Virus record (IMG/VR): IMGVR_UViG_3300028394_000109
Location: 1-49,490 of that record
DNA length: 49,490 bases
Direction: 5' to 3' (one strand)
Origin: a virus
In this document: piece by piece, positions 7,888 to 16,114 of the stretch
Position numbering within the stretch: the first letter of the stretch is position 1
Layout: every line of letters begins with the position of its first letter
Notes under the pieces: generated by a model
Told to the model about the DNA's origin: nothing
Database searches by the model: none
The model's input: the letters and a program-made list of their open reading frames with translations, nothing else
Made by a program: the position numbers and the translations under genes

Positions 7888-9130
7888 TTGCGTATGTAAT
7901 AGTAAAAGCTGTTAATAAAGTAGTCGCACTTGAATATATACCCACTGGTCTAATATTATTCTCACTATAATATATACCTGTCTTAGTTACTAATTGCCAC
8001 TTACTACCCACATCTAAACTAGATAGAGACAATAGTAACGAATTATCTACAGACGCATAATTAAAATAATCTGTTCTATATAAAGCAGTATTTGTACACG
8101 GTCCAATTATATTTAATTTATACCCGTAATTAAAATAGTCATGAGATGTAGTATAAACAACTGTATTTTCAGTTATACCATAACTACCATTTATAGCATA
8201 TTTAAACTGCAGAGAAATATTAGCATTATCTGCTGCCTGCTCTATATTATCGTTATTAACTACAGTACTAGGATCTACAATCAATAATTTAGGTAGAGCT
8301 GTTGGTGTTACTAATATTGGATCAACATACGGGCAGCCAGATATTAAACAAGCTGTAGTATTTAAAGAAAATGTTGTTAGCGGTTGAAATGTATTAATAT
8401 ACTGTATTTCAGGACTTTCATATTTACCTTCTACCGTTAGATTTCCAAAAAAGACTCTAGTCACACTACTACTGCCAGAGACCTGCGTAGCGAAGGTTAT
8501 TCCGGGTCTTATCCTACTGCTAGGGGCAATTGTAAAAGTAACATCTTGTGTTAAAATGTTTATAAAATCCTCGTTAGCAGAATACCGATAGTCTATATAT
8601 AATGTTCTACCTACATTACCTAAACGCGCTCTTATTGTTTTTTTATTGCTATCAACAACATTAAAATTATAAGCTGATAATCTCCGATTAATGTTATATT
8701 CACTATATTTATAATATGGAGCAGCACCTCTTATAGAAATAGAATTGCTAATACGCTGATTATCCGATACACCATCACGTACTGCAGACAAGCTAGAAGT
8801 AGCTGATACAGCAAAACAACCCGTACTATCAAAGCCAACACCTATTAAAGCTCCGGATAAACCTGCACTTAATGACGAAGCAATCGTCCATGATGTATTT
8901 TTAGCTGATAACCCTGAATAACCTAAATCTATTGTTCTATTACCACCTAAATACGCTGAAAGAGGTAAATTATAAGCATCTTGCAGGAATATGCAGAATC
9001 CTAACTGAGTATCTGCTGCTATATTTGCGACATAGTAATCAAATGACCAGACGATATCAGAATACGGTGTAAAGTCTTTTTCAAAGAATTGAATGACTTT
9101 CGTATTAGAATTGCTAATCGGATACTCCAT
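7880..9130 (-). CDS. Virion protein with an L-type-lectin-like (ConA-like) domain
   Basis: 416 residues. The first half reads like a legume-lectin/ConA-like sandwich: VIQFFEKDFTPYSDIVWSF at the start, LGFCIFLQDA around 45, and ALIGVGFDSTGCFAVS around 95-110, the typical GVGFD-type strand, followed by RLGNVGRTLYIDYR. The C-terminal half is beta-rich and unrecognised. By analogy it could bind host or virion glycans as a tail appendage; this is inferred. ATTAAATA lies 6 nt before its ATG. It overlaps the next gene by 8 bases. Confidence 0.6.
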   Translation of the reverse strand: MEYPISNSNTKVIQFFEKDFTPYSDIVWSFDYYVANIAADTQLGFCIFLQDAYNLPLSAYLGGNRTIDLGYSGLSAKNTSWTIASSLSAGLSGALIGVGFDSTGCFAVSATSSLSAVRDGVSDNQRISNSISIRGAAPYYKYSEYNINRRLSAYNFNVVDSNKKTIRARLGNVGRTLYIDYRYSANEDFINILTQDVTFTIAPSSRIRPGITFATQVSGSSSVTRVFFGNLTVEGKYESPEIQYINTFQPLTTFSLNTTACLISGCPYVDPILVTPTALPKLLIVDPSTVVNNDNIEQAADNANISLQFKYAINGSYGITENTVVYTTSHDYFNYGYKLNIIGPCTNTALYRTDYFNYASVDNSLLLSLSSLDVGSKWQLVTKTGIYYSENNIRPVGIYSSATTLLTAFTITYANE

Positions 9131-9136
9131 ATATCA

Positions 9137-9144
9137 TATTTAAT
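9137..9144 (-). promoter_or_regulatory. Late-type promoter element for the lectin-like gene
   Basis: ATTAAATA on the minus strand, ending 6 nt before the ATG at 9130; it directly abuts the stop codon of the preceding gene (9145). Confidence 0.5.
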
Positions 9145-9357
9145 TTAAGAATCTTTTATAAACACACATGTAACAGTATTAGATTCAGCAAAGCTACTAG
9201 AGTGTACTAATTTATAATTAAGTTTTTTATACTCTTTAACTAAAGTCTTTAATAACTCCGTCTTTAAATTAATCACAATACTACCTCGCTTAGGATCTAC
9301 AATAAGAGAATCAGTAAATTCTTCTCCTAAGGCTACTATGCGACTTTTAACTTTCAC
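9145..9357 (-). CDS. Hypothetical small protein
   Basis: 70 residues with a GTG start (MKVKSRIVALGEEF). The start is supported by ATTAAATA ending exactly 5 nt upstream. The sequence alternates hydrophobic strands and a basic helix (LLKTLVKEYKKLNYKLV). Function unknown. It sits between the fibre genes and the lectin-like gene and has its own late-type promoter element. Confidence 0.6.
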   Translation of the reverse strand: MKVKSRIVALGEEFTDSLIVDPKRGSIVINLKTELLKTLVKEYKKLNYKLVHSSSFAESNTVTCVFIKDS

Positions 9358-9362
9358 ATAGT

Positions 9363-9370
9363 TATTTAAT
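9363..9370 (-). promoter_or_regulatory. Late-type promoter element for the 9357 gene
   Basis: ATTAAATA, 5-nt spacer ACTAT, then GTG. The TAA inside the element is also the stop codon (9366-9368) of the 53-residue gene upstream. Confidence 0.6.
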
Positions 9371-9527
9371 AATCAAAACAGCTTATAACTTCTTCTAATT
9401 TTTTTATCAATTTTGTAACATCATTTAATTTTTGATTATCATGTACAGTAAACGTCATATTTGATAGACATTCATGCATTAATAAAAAATCTGCCTTCTC
9501 AATACCCTCAACTATTAATTCATTCAT
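9366..9527 (-). CDS. Short hypothetical protein coupled to the collar-domain fibre gene
   Basis: 53 residues. The ATG at 9527 overlaps the stop of the fibre gene as ATGA, and the stop lies inside the next promoter element, so the frame fits tightly between its neighbours. It begins MNELIVEGIEKADFLLMHEC and has a helical, Lys/Glu-rich C-terminus. Function unknown; the position suggests a small fibre-assembly or accessory protein, but nothing in the sequence proves it. Confidence 0.5.
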   Translation of the reverse strand: MNELIVEGIEKADFLLMHECLSNMTFTVHDNQKLNDVTKLIKKLEEVISCFDY

Positions 9528-11266
9528 AATGTATAACCTACTATTCTTATTTTAGCTGTAATCAGATGATTTAAATTCATTCTTAATCCAAATATCAATT
9601 TTCCAGAACTATCTCCTGAAAGAGGTATAAATGTTTGTGTTAGGTTTGCTTGATGATCAAAGTTACCTTCTGCCCAACCAGTAGCTAAACCATATTCATC
9701 ATCAGTTGGACTTCCAGTATTTCCACTATCTAATAAATCAAAATTTGGAGCCGCTACAATATATAATTGAGAGGGTGGCCCCCAAGCATCCTTACGAATG
9801 CTTGTTTCAATAATTAAATTCTTTGCATTATATGGTACTGATGCTGCAGGCGTAACAGATAGACCAGTAACGAGTGTAGTATTTACACCCATAGGATCCG
9901 TTATCCCTGTAATATATGGATATGCAGTAACTGCAGTCTTAAACGAGTAATATGTTTCCACTGGTGGGGGAAATCCTGCGTCTTTGTTATATATAGTAAC
10001 CGGATTTTTAAAAAATACTATAGGTGATGTTTGATTAATAACTTGAGTATTTTGTGGTAATACTGTAGTAATCTTACCTGCAGAACTAACATCTTGTGAT
10101 ACAACCTGAGTTACTCTACCATAAGTATCGACTAAAAAATCATCAGTTTTACAATGTACTGTAACCGCTGAAAGTAGAGGTGGCAGCCCAACAGCTAAAT
10201 TACCGGTTAGTGTAGATACTGTAGATCCGGTAGATGCTACATTATTTACTGTCGCTGTTAAACCATTACTAATTGTTATGGTTGACTGTACAATATTATC
10301 AGGAACCGCTTTGATAATATACAACATACCTGTTGCACTTAATGCTCCTGTAGTTGTTGTGCTCGCGCAAAGTGTATATACAGTTGAACTACCAGGGTTG
10401 TTCGACACTCCATATATTGTCTTATTAATTAAATTAGGAACATTAAAACTTGCACCACTACCACCAAATGTCGTTTTAATTACAGCAGATAAATAAGGAT
10501 ATGCTGAACCTAATACTAATTGACCGTTACATAATAACCAACCGGTTGGAGCATTAGCGGCTGACACAAACGGCATTATAGTACCTACTGGTATTTGACC
10601 TGCAGTACCCGCAACAAACAATGTTGTATTAACTAATGATGGTTTCCATGATAAATTACCTGCTATATCAGTAGTTAATACTAACTCTGTGCCAACACCA
10701 CCGGTAGGCCAGTTATAATTAATTGAATTAATCGATAAACCTGCAGGTAGTGTCAGATAAGACGAATCATATGTAGATATACGGTTTGTCTTAATATTAG
10801 TAGAACTTAAAGATATTTTATTGTTAGAATCAAGTTCAAGTGAGTTACCTAACGCATTTGAAGAAAAATTACCTGCAGATAGAGTACCTACACTAATACT
10901 ATTAGCGGAAGATATAACAATACTATTATTAGCTTTTGAATAAACACCACCTACTTCTTCCCAATTTGCTAAAATAGCACTATTGGAATTTTTTAATCTG
11001 TATAACTTGTTTGTACTTGTAGAGTATGCTAAATCTCCTATTAAAACATTAGCTAATAATGTAATATCTGCAACAGAACCTTTAAAAAGGTTACCTACAA
11101 GATTACCGCCAGGATTTTGATTATCTCCTACATACAACCGTTCTGTATCAGTAGTATAACCTAATTCACCTTCTGATAATACAACTTGCTGTCTGTCTGC
11201 ATCGGAACCTCGCCGTACAAGTAGTTTTAATAAAGTATTTTCAAGAATTTCTATTTTTTTCGCCAT
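9524..11266 (-). CDS. Tail fibre with Mtd-like N-terminus and tail collar domain
   Basis: 580 residues. Residues about 10-60 (RRGSDADRQQVVLSEGELGY, then TDTERLYVGD) match the short N-terminal domain seen in Bordetella phage Mtd and many fibres, which attaches the fibre. Around 225-290 is a phage tail collar domain: VGTIMPFVSAANAPTGWLLC, then NGQ and FNVPNL. The rest is repetitive beta structure ending in a possible receptor-binding tip. The protein should be a receptor-recognising appendage at the baseplate. No Shine-Dalgarno; a TTAAATA lies 15 nt upstream. It shares its N-terminal domain with the gene at 11278. G+C looks higher than in the baseplate genes. Confidence 0.78.
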   Translation of the reverse strand: MAKKIEILENTLLKLLVRRGSDADRQQVVLSEGELGYTTDTERLYVGDNQNPGGNLVGNLFKGSVADITLLANVLIGDLAYSTSTNKLYRLKNSNSAILANWEEVGGVYSKANNSIVISSANSISVGTLSAGNFSSNALGNSLELDSNNKISLSSTNIKTNRISTYDSSYLTLPAGLSINSINYNWPTGGVGTELVLTTDIAGNLSWKPSLVNTTLFVAGTAGQIPVGTIMPFVSAANAPTGWLLCNGQLVLGSAYPYLSAVIKTTFGGSGASFNVPNLINKTIYGVSNNPGSSTVYTLCASTTTTGALSATGMLYIIKAVPDNIVQSTITISNGLTATVNNVASTGSTVSTLTGNLAVGLPPLLSAVTVHCKTDDFLVDTYGRVTQVVSQDVSSAGKITTVLPQNTQVINQTSPIVFFKNPVTIYNKDAGFPPPVETYYSFKTAVTAYPYITGITDPMGVNTTLVTGLSVTPAASVPYNAKNLIIETSIRKDAWGPPSQLYIVAAPNFDLLDSGNTGSPTDDEYGLATGWAEGNFDHQANLTQTFIPLSGDSSGKLIFGLRMNLNHLITAKIRIVGYTL

Positions 11267-11277
11267 AAAATTATATA

Positions 11278-12369
11278 TTAATATTTAAAGATGGGTATAG
11301 CTACTCTGCCCATAGGAGTAAGTAATGACATAAATCCTGCTGAGCTTAATGTTATAGTAGACGATATCGCTGGATTAACAGGATTTGCAGACATTGCAGT
11401 TAATAATGTTTGGTTACTATATACTAACTGATCTATATGTCCATTAAATATTGACAATGGTGATGATAGATTTTTACCTGATAAATTTGCATATATTAAC
11501 GATGATTTACCTGTTATTTGTCCGTACTGATTATAGGTTACATTATCAAAGAGCGTTCCGCCATTAGTAATGATTTGTTTTAACTTAACGGCATTTGATG
11601 CAAGCTCAATAGTTACACCATCTACAGCTTGTAAATTAGTTACAAGCTTATTACTAGATATAGATAAGCCAGCTCCAATCATTCCGCTACTTAATGAGGT
11701 TGTTGTTACAATACCCGCAGGTAAAGCTGTTAATGTAAGTTGATTAGAGCCATTATAACCAAATGTAGCGGGATCTTCGTTAATTTGCACAACACTACCA
11801 CTACCACCTTCTAACCCTCTGCCTAAAATTGAATTAGGTATATTACTTGCATTTATAGAGCCAACCGCTAATTTATATTGGTTACTAGAGTTTAATACAA
11901 TAGTACTATTATCAACATTTGCAGATAAGCCATTAGTTTTAGTAGCAACTAAGCCACCAGATGCATAAGCTGCAGTACTTGCAAATTTAATTCCGCTTAT
12001 TCCATTATCCTTAATAATTAACTCATTATTACCGTTATATTGTAGTGATATATTATCAGTAATTGGGCTTAAGATAGTCCATGAGCCCGTCTGAGTATAA
12101 TCTGGACTTGTAAGCTGATATAATATATTTTGATCTTTCACTATATCGCCTAATACAGCAGATGTAAGCGTCAATCTATAATTAGGAGTTGTACCTGGTA
12201 AGTATGCAATATTACCTACTGCAGTACCACCTGGTAATAAACCATCTCCCACAAATACTCGTTTTGTATCTGTAGTATATCCTAATTCGCCCTGCTCTAA
12301 TATAACTCCCTGACGTTGTGCATCAGATCCGCGTCTTATTTTTAACTTTACAATTGTTATGTCTGGCAT
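11278..12369 (-). CDS. Tail fibre protein with Mtd-like N-terminus, paralogue of the 9524 gene
   Basis: 363 residues. The first 60 residues (KIRRGSDAQRQGVILEQGEL, then GYTTDTKRVFVGDG) are clearly homologous to those of the neighbouring 580-residue fibre, including the GGxxVGN turn, whereas the remainder diverges and lacks the collar motif. It is therefore a second fibre that probably docks on the same kind of site. A perfect TATAAATA lies 7 nt before its ATG. Confidence 0.72.
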   Translation of the reverse strand: MPDITIVKLKIRRGSDAQRQGVILEQGELGYTTDTKRVFVGDGLLPGGTAVGNIAYLPGTTPNYRLTLTSAVLGDIVKDQNILYQLTSPDYTQTGSWTILSPITDNISLQYNGNNELIIKDNGISGIKFASTAAYASGGLVATKTNGLSANVDNSTIVLNSSNQYKLAVGSINASNIPNSILGRGLEGGSGSVVQINEDPATFGYNGSNQLTLTALPAGIVTTTSLSSGMIGAGLSISSNKLVTNLQAVDGVTIELASNAVKLKQIITNGGTLFDNVTYNQYGQITGKSSLIYANLSGKNLSSPLSIFNGHIDQLVYSNQTLLTAMSANPVNPAISSTITLSSAGFMSLLTPMGRVAIPIFKY

Positions 12370-12376
12370 TTATATT

Positions 12377-12384
12377 TATTTATA
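12377..12384 (-). promoter_or_regulatory. Late-type promoter element for the 12369 fibre gene
   Basis: TATAAATA, exact T4 late consensus, ending 7 nt before the ATG. Its internal TAA is the stop codon (12380-12382) of the preceding gene. Confidence 0.65.
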
Positions 12385-12874
12385 AGCTTAATGGTGGTTG
12401 CATTAAAGATAAGGTTTTTTCTTCTTGTTCTGTTACAAATAACGTCTCAGGATCATCTTTATATTCTACAATTGTGTCTTTTAGGTGATTTAGCTCTGCT
12501 GTTATAGTCGTATGCATTTTTTCAAAAGCTGGAGTAGATAGAGAATTAGGTGCTTTTAAGTTAAATAGAGCTTCTCTAATAATATTAAGCTGAGTATACA
12601 CATCATAACCGTGTTTTTGAATAATACGCTCATGAGTTTTTTGCTTTAGTTCTGATTCATGTATAATAGCTATATTTGACTGAATTATTTTCGCATATTC
12701 ATCAGTCTTTACATTATATAGCTGACCTGTGTCAAAATCACCTATGTAATCATACAGAGTTAAATCAGTATGTTCTGGATATTCTTTAATTAAAAAATTA
12801 GTACTAATATGCCAATCTGCTTTTTCTGTAAAGAACAAAAATTGCTTATCTGATGAATTAAATACACCTACCAT
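12380..12874 (-). CDS. Hypothetical protein in the fibre cluster, possible fibre assembly factor
   Basis: 164 residues, not recognised. It starts VGVFNSSDKQFLFFTEKADW, has a Tyr/Asp-rich middle (LTLYDYIGDFDTGQLYN), then a helical C-terminal half. Small helical proteins beside fibre genes are often fibre-assembly chaperones, but no family signature is visible. ACTAAATA, a one-base variant of the promoter element, lies 5 nt before the ATG. Confidence 0.55.
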   Translation of the reverse strand: MVGVFNSSDKQFLFFTEKADWHISTNFLIKEYPEHTDLTLYDYIGDFDTGQLYNVKTDEYAKIIQSNIAIIHESELKQKTHERIIQKHGYDVYTQLNIIREALFNLKAPNSLSTPAFEKMHTTITAELNHLKDTIVEYKDDPETLFVTEQEEKTLSLMQPPLSL

Positions 12875-12879
12875 ACATC

Positions 12880-12887
12880 TATTTAGT
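12880..12887 (-). promoter_or_regulatory. Late-type promoter element (variant) for the 12874 gene
   Basis: ACTAAATA on the minus strand, spacer GATGT (5 nt), then ATG. Confidence 0.45.
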
Positions 12888-12891
12888 ACAA

Positions 12892-13368
12892 TTAATTAAC
12901 AAGTCCAATAACTAAAGTATATCTGACTTCACCTCTTGTAGGGTGTACCCAATGATATGCGTTTCTATTAAATTTAATTTCACTTCCAGCTATATCTTCA
13001 TAGAATTTATATGCATCTTTTTCTTGGATTGTTAATCCATTGAGCGTATTAGTACTTAATTGAAATAATCTTAGCTTAGATAAATAGTTATCCTTATGAG
13101 GTAAGATATAATCACCTTCTTGATAACGTTGTATTTGCATAAAATCAAATACAACGCGTTCACTGTCAGAAAAATTAGAGTTTATTAAATTATATAGCGT
13201 ATCGTCAAAATTAACCGATCGAAGAGAGGAAAATCTACTAGATCCAAAAACATCTTTAAATTCGAGTCTTTTTTCTTCGTTTACTTCTCTATTATCAAAT
13301 ATAAAATCTTTAGAATTAATATATTTGATAATATCTTGACTATTTTTAATTACATTATTAATTCTCAT
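12892..13368 (-). CDS. 2-oxoglutarate/Fe(II)-dependent oxygenase
   Basis: 158 residues. The double-stranded beta-helix motifs are complete: IQRYQEGDYILPHKD with the iron ligands H91 and D93, then AYHWVHPTRGEVRYTLVIG with the distal H139 and the 2-oxoglutarate-binding R149 exactly ten residues later, as in the prolyl-hydroxylase-like family. It should hydroxylate a protein side chain or small molecule using O2 and 2-oxoglutarate. Its ATG overlaps the stop of the fibre-like gene upstream (ATGA), so it is made with virion proteins; modification of a tail protein is an attractive but unproven idea. Confidence 0.8.
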   Translation of the reverse strand: MRINNVIKNSQDIIKYINSKDFIFDNREVNEEKRLEFKDVFGSSRFSSLRSVNFDDTLYNLINSNFSDSERVVFDFMQIQRYQEGDYILPHKDNYLSKLRLFQLSTNTLNGLTIQEKDAYKFYEDIAGSEIKFNRNAYHWVHPTRGEVRYTLVIGLVN

Positions 13369-14210
13369 GATATTAAATAATTTGTAGCTGAAAAAGTAGT
13401 AGTAGTAGCAAATGTTTGATAAGTTGTATCTGTATAATAATTTGTATTTGCATAACCATTATTCACCCAATCAGTTGCCAAATTTGAACTACCTGTTCTT
13501 TTAAATACGGCAGTGGATATGTATGTTTCAAAATCATAAAAATAGAAACTAATTCTACTTTGATTATTTACTTTCTTGCCGTACTGAGTGACAATAGCTA
13601 TATCACCCACAGTTCCAGTAATGTTTGGAGAAACTCCTAATGGCCAAACACTATGTAAGAATGTCTGCAGACTTGCTGTCTGAACATCTCCTTCAATACC
13701 AGGAATACCATCAACGGTGCCGTCAGCGAAATACGGATACACAGCGCCAGGAGCACGCGGAACAACTCTCCAAACATAATTACGTACTGCTCCACGACTT
13801 TGAATACTAGTAATCAGTCCATTAGAGACAGTAATTCGAGGATTTATATATGTTCCATCTGGTAAACTACTATTTACAGCATTAAATACATCATTAAAAT
13901 TAGCTAAAGCAAGAGTACCTGCACCAGACCGAATTACAATATGGTTATCAACTCCAGTATCTATTCTCGGCATAGTCAATTCATTAGCAACCAATGAATT
14001 TCCTTTAATAATCGCATTACCGGAGAGCAATCCTGTTATACTTGCTCCCTGATTTTGTCTGCCTAAAGATAATGCTGATACCTCACCAGAACCGTCATGA
14101 ATTTTTGTTTGCCCTGTAGCTGATAGAGGTACTCCTCTTGCGTGTAATACGCCTAAATACGTATCACTAATGTTAGTATTGGTAAGTTGCGGTGTGTTAA
14201 TGGTTGCCAT
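13365..14210 (-). CDS. Probable tail fibre protein
   Basis: 281 residues. The beginning (ATINTPQLTNTNISDTYLGV) and the Gly/Ser/Ala-rich repeats after it are typical of an elongated trimeric fibre. A segment near 160-185 (GAVYPYFADGTVDGIPGIEG) and the Tyr/Thr-rich C-terminus may form a tip domain. No family name can be given. Promoter element ATTAAATA lies 5 nt before the ATG. It is co-translated with the oxygenase. G+C looks higher than in the baseplate genes. Confidence 0.6.
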   Translation of the reverse strand: MATINTPQLTNTNISDTYLGVLHARGVPLSATGQTKIHDGSGEVSALSLGRQNQGASITGLLSGNAIIKGNSLVANELTMPRIDTGVDNHIVIRSGAGTLALANFNDVFNAVNSSLPDGTYINPRITVSNGLITSIQSRGAVRNYVWRVVPRAPGAVYPYFADGTVDGIPGIEGDVQTASLQTFLHSVWPLGVSPNITGTVGDIAIVTQYGKKVNNQSRISFYFYDFETYISTAVFKRTGSSNLATDWVNNGYANTNYYTDTTYQTFATTTTFSATNYLIS

Positions 14211-14215
14211 ACAGT

Positions 14216-14223
14216 TATTTAAT
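14216..14223 (-). promoter_or_regulatory. Late-type promoter element for the 14210 fibre gene
   Basis: ATTAAATA on the minus strand, spacer ACTGT (5 nt), then ATG. Confidence 0.6.
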
Positions 14224-14227
14224 ACAT

Positions 14228-16114
14228 TTAATCTATTACTAATGTTCCTGCTAATGTGAATACAGGTGTAAGTTTATTACCGTAATCAGTATTAGTTATA
14301 TTAACTAGTGCATACTGCAACTTATAAATATTTGATAATATTCGATTTACTACACCTAATATATTTTTTTCATTCTCATGGATATAATACTGATTTTGTT
14401 CTATAATCGGTAAGTCTTTTAAATTTACATTGTAATTATAATCTGTTAAGGTAAATATATTACGAGAATCATAATTACCGGTAAATCTACCTACTAGGTT
14501 GTTTTGAATAGTTAATAAGTCGCTTATAATTTTATAAACTTCTTTATTTATTGTAGATGCTTGAATATATTCATTTGTTGATAGTGAAAAATTATTAATT
14601 CCATAGTTTTCATAATTTTCAGCTTTTGTTACTCGTTTAAATACATAAGGCTCTTCAAAAATATAAATTCTTGAGGGAGTAAGCAAGATTACATTGTCAT
14701 AGCTTGCAGATGTCTGCATAATGTTAAGACTTTTAAAACTATTACTTAAATAAGCTGAATCTTCTACATTTCCACCTGGTGATAATTTATTCCATATAAA
14801 ATTAGCGGTTTTAAACGGTATTTCTACATAATTCCATATATTAGTAGTTTCAGTCGTATCACCATCTTCCGCTAACAGTCGTTTAGCTTGATATCTACCT
14901 ACAATTTTATCAGGCCGATTTTTTAAATGCTGGTAAACATTAAAGTTAGTACATATATGCCAATAGTTATTATTACTATTAGAAAAAGCTATGTTATTAA
15001 CTTTTTCATCTTGTACTAGCTTTTCTTCTAATACATATGTTTCCTGTAACTTATACTCACTATCATAAATATAGACTTTTAGAGTATCTTTATAATACGT
15101 TAAGACGTAGAGTCTATTTTCTAACTTATCAAACTCTGCTGCTGCTAAAGGTTCACTCTTAAATCGAGGACCAGCTAACCGTAACTTATAATTAAAGTTT
15201 ATACTAAATATTTTACATACATAGTTACCAGAATCATATACTAACAGATCATTATTATTACAGCATATAAAAGTAGGTGTGTTAAATCTTGACGGATCTG
15301 TACTACTACCTGTACCTCCTATTAATTCTATTAAGTTTCGTTTATTAGCTAACGCTTTATCATTGTTATAATATCCAGCGACCTCATACTTAATAATTAC
15401 ATTATTAGCTGAGTCAGATATAAATACATGAGTATCATTTAAGCATATATTTTCTAGCTTACCAAATGTTAGTTCGTTTTCTATGGTCTCTATCTTATTT
15501 GATATCTCTATATAGTTTGTTTCTACACTATTAGTAGATAAACTTACAAAGCTACTACTTGTTATACCAAATATAGTAAAAGTATCTGTATTATCATCAT
15601 ACTGCTTTGATACACAATGTGTAATATTACCAAGATCTATAAAATTAGGATTTTTATTAAACCGACTCGCTTGATTGTAGTTGTCATATAGATCTAACTT
15701 TGTGGCGGAAAGCTGACTATCACCTATTCCCGATAGACCTATAAATTTAACATTATTAGAAGAAGGTAAATCGTTGTTGGGAATAAACATTCTAGAGTAA
15801 ACATATGAATTATTTATGTGTAGCTTCTTTAATTTATCACTTATAAGATTATAAGTTAAATAATCATTAGCACTTACATTTATATCATGTAATGTATAAG
15901 GTAGTGAAATTATATCTGATATTAATCTATCATAGGTTAATTCAGATGCTAATATATCTGATGCAAATGATTGTTGAATAGTTAACGGGTAATTAGTTAT
16001 ATATGTGTGTATATCTCCATCATTTATCTCTACTTCACCTATATAATTCTCATTATTTAGTAAAAACTCTCCGCCATTAGTGTAGAATTTTTTGTATTTA
16101 GTATAATTTATCAT
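14228..16114 (-). CDS. Large virion protein with propeller-like repeats
   Basis: 628 residues. Between about 170 and 400 there are repeated strands of the NHL/beta-propeller kind, such as NICLNDTHVFISDSANNVII, then ICCNNNDLLVYDSGNYVCKI, then LENRLYVLTYYKDTLKVYIY. The C-terminal 120 residues look helical and may anchor it to the baseplate. It overlaps the 1078-residue gene by 4 bases (ATGA), and both carry propeller-like segments, so they may work as a pair in an outer baseplate or appendage. No T4 counterpart recognised. Confidence 0.6.
   Translation of the reverse strand: MINYTKYKKFYTNGGEFLLNNENYIGEVEINDGDIHTYITNYPLTIQQSFASDILASELTYDRLISDIISLPYTLHDINVSANDYLTYNLISDKLKKLHINNSYVYSRMFIPNNDLPSSNNVKFIGLSGIGDSQLSATKLDLYDNYNQASRFNKNPNFIDLGNITHCVSKQYDDNTDTFTIFGITSSSFVSLSTNSVETNYIEISNKIETIENELTFGKLENICLNDTHVFISDSANNVIIKYEVAGYYNNDKALANKRNLIELIGGTGSSTDPSRFNTPTFICCNNNDLLVYDSGNYVCKIFSINFNYKLRLAGPRFKSEPLAAAEFDKLENRLYVLTYYKDTLKVYIYDSEYKLQETYVLEEKLVQDEKVNNIAFSNSNNNYWHICTNFNVYQHLKNRPDKIVGRYQAKRLLAEDGDTTETTNIWNYVEIPFKTANFIWNKLSPGGNVEDSAYLSNSFKSLNIMQTSASYDNVILLTPSRIYIFEEPYVFKRVTKAENYENYGINNFSLSTNEYIQASTINKEVYKIISDLLTIQNNLVGRFTGNYDSRNIFTLTDYNYNVNLKDLPIIEQNQYYIHENEKNILGVVNRILSNIYKLQYALVNITNTDYGNKLTPVFTLAGTLVID

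Noticed and set aside
9524-11266. Diversity-generating retroelement target, because of the Mtd-like N-terminus
   Set aside because: Only the N-terminal attachment domain resembles Mtd; there is no C-type lectin variable region, template repeat or reverse transcriptase in the window.
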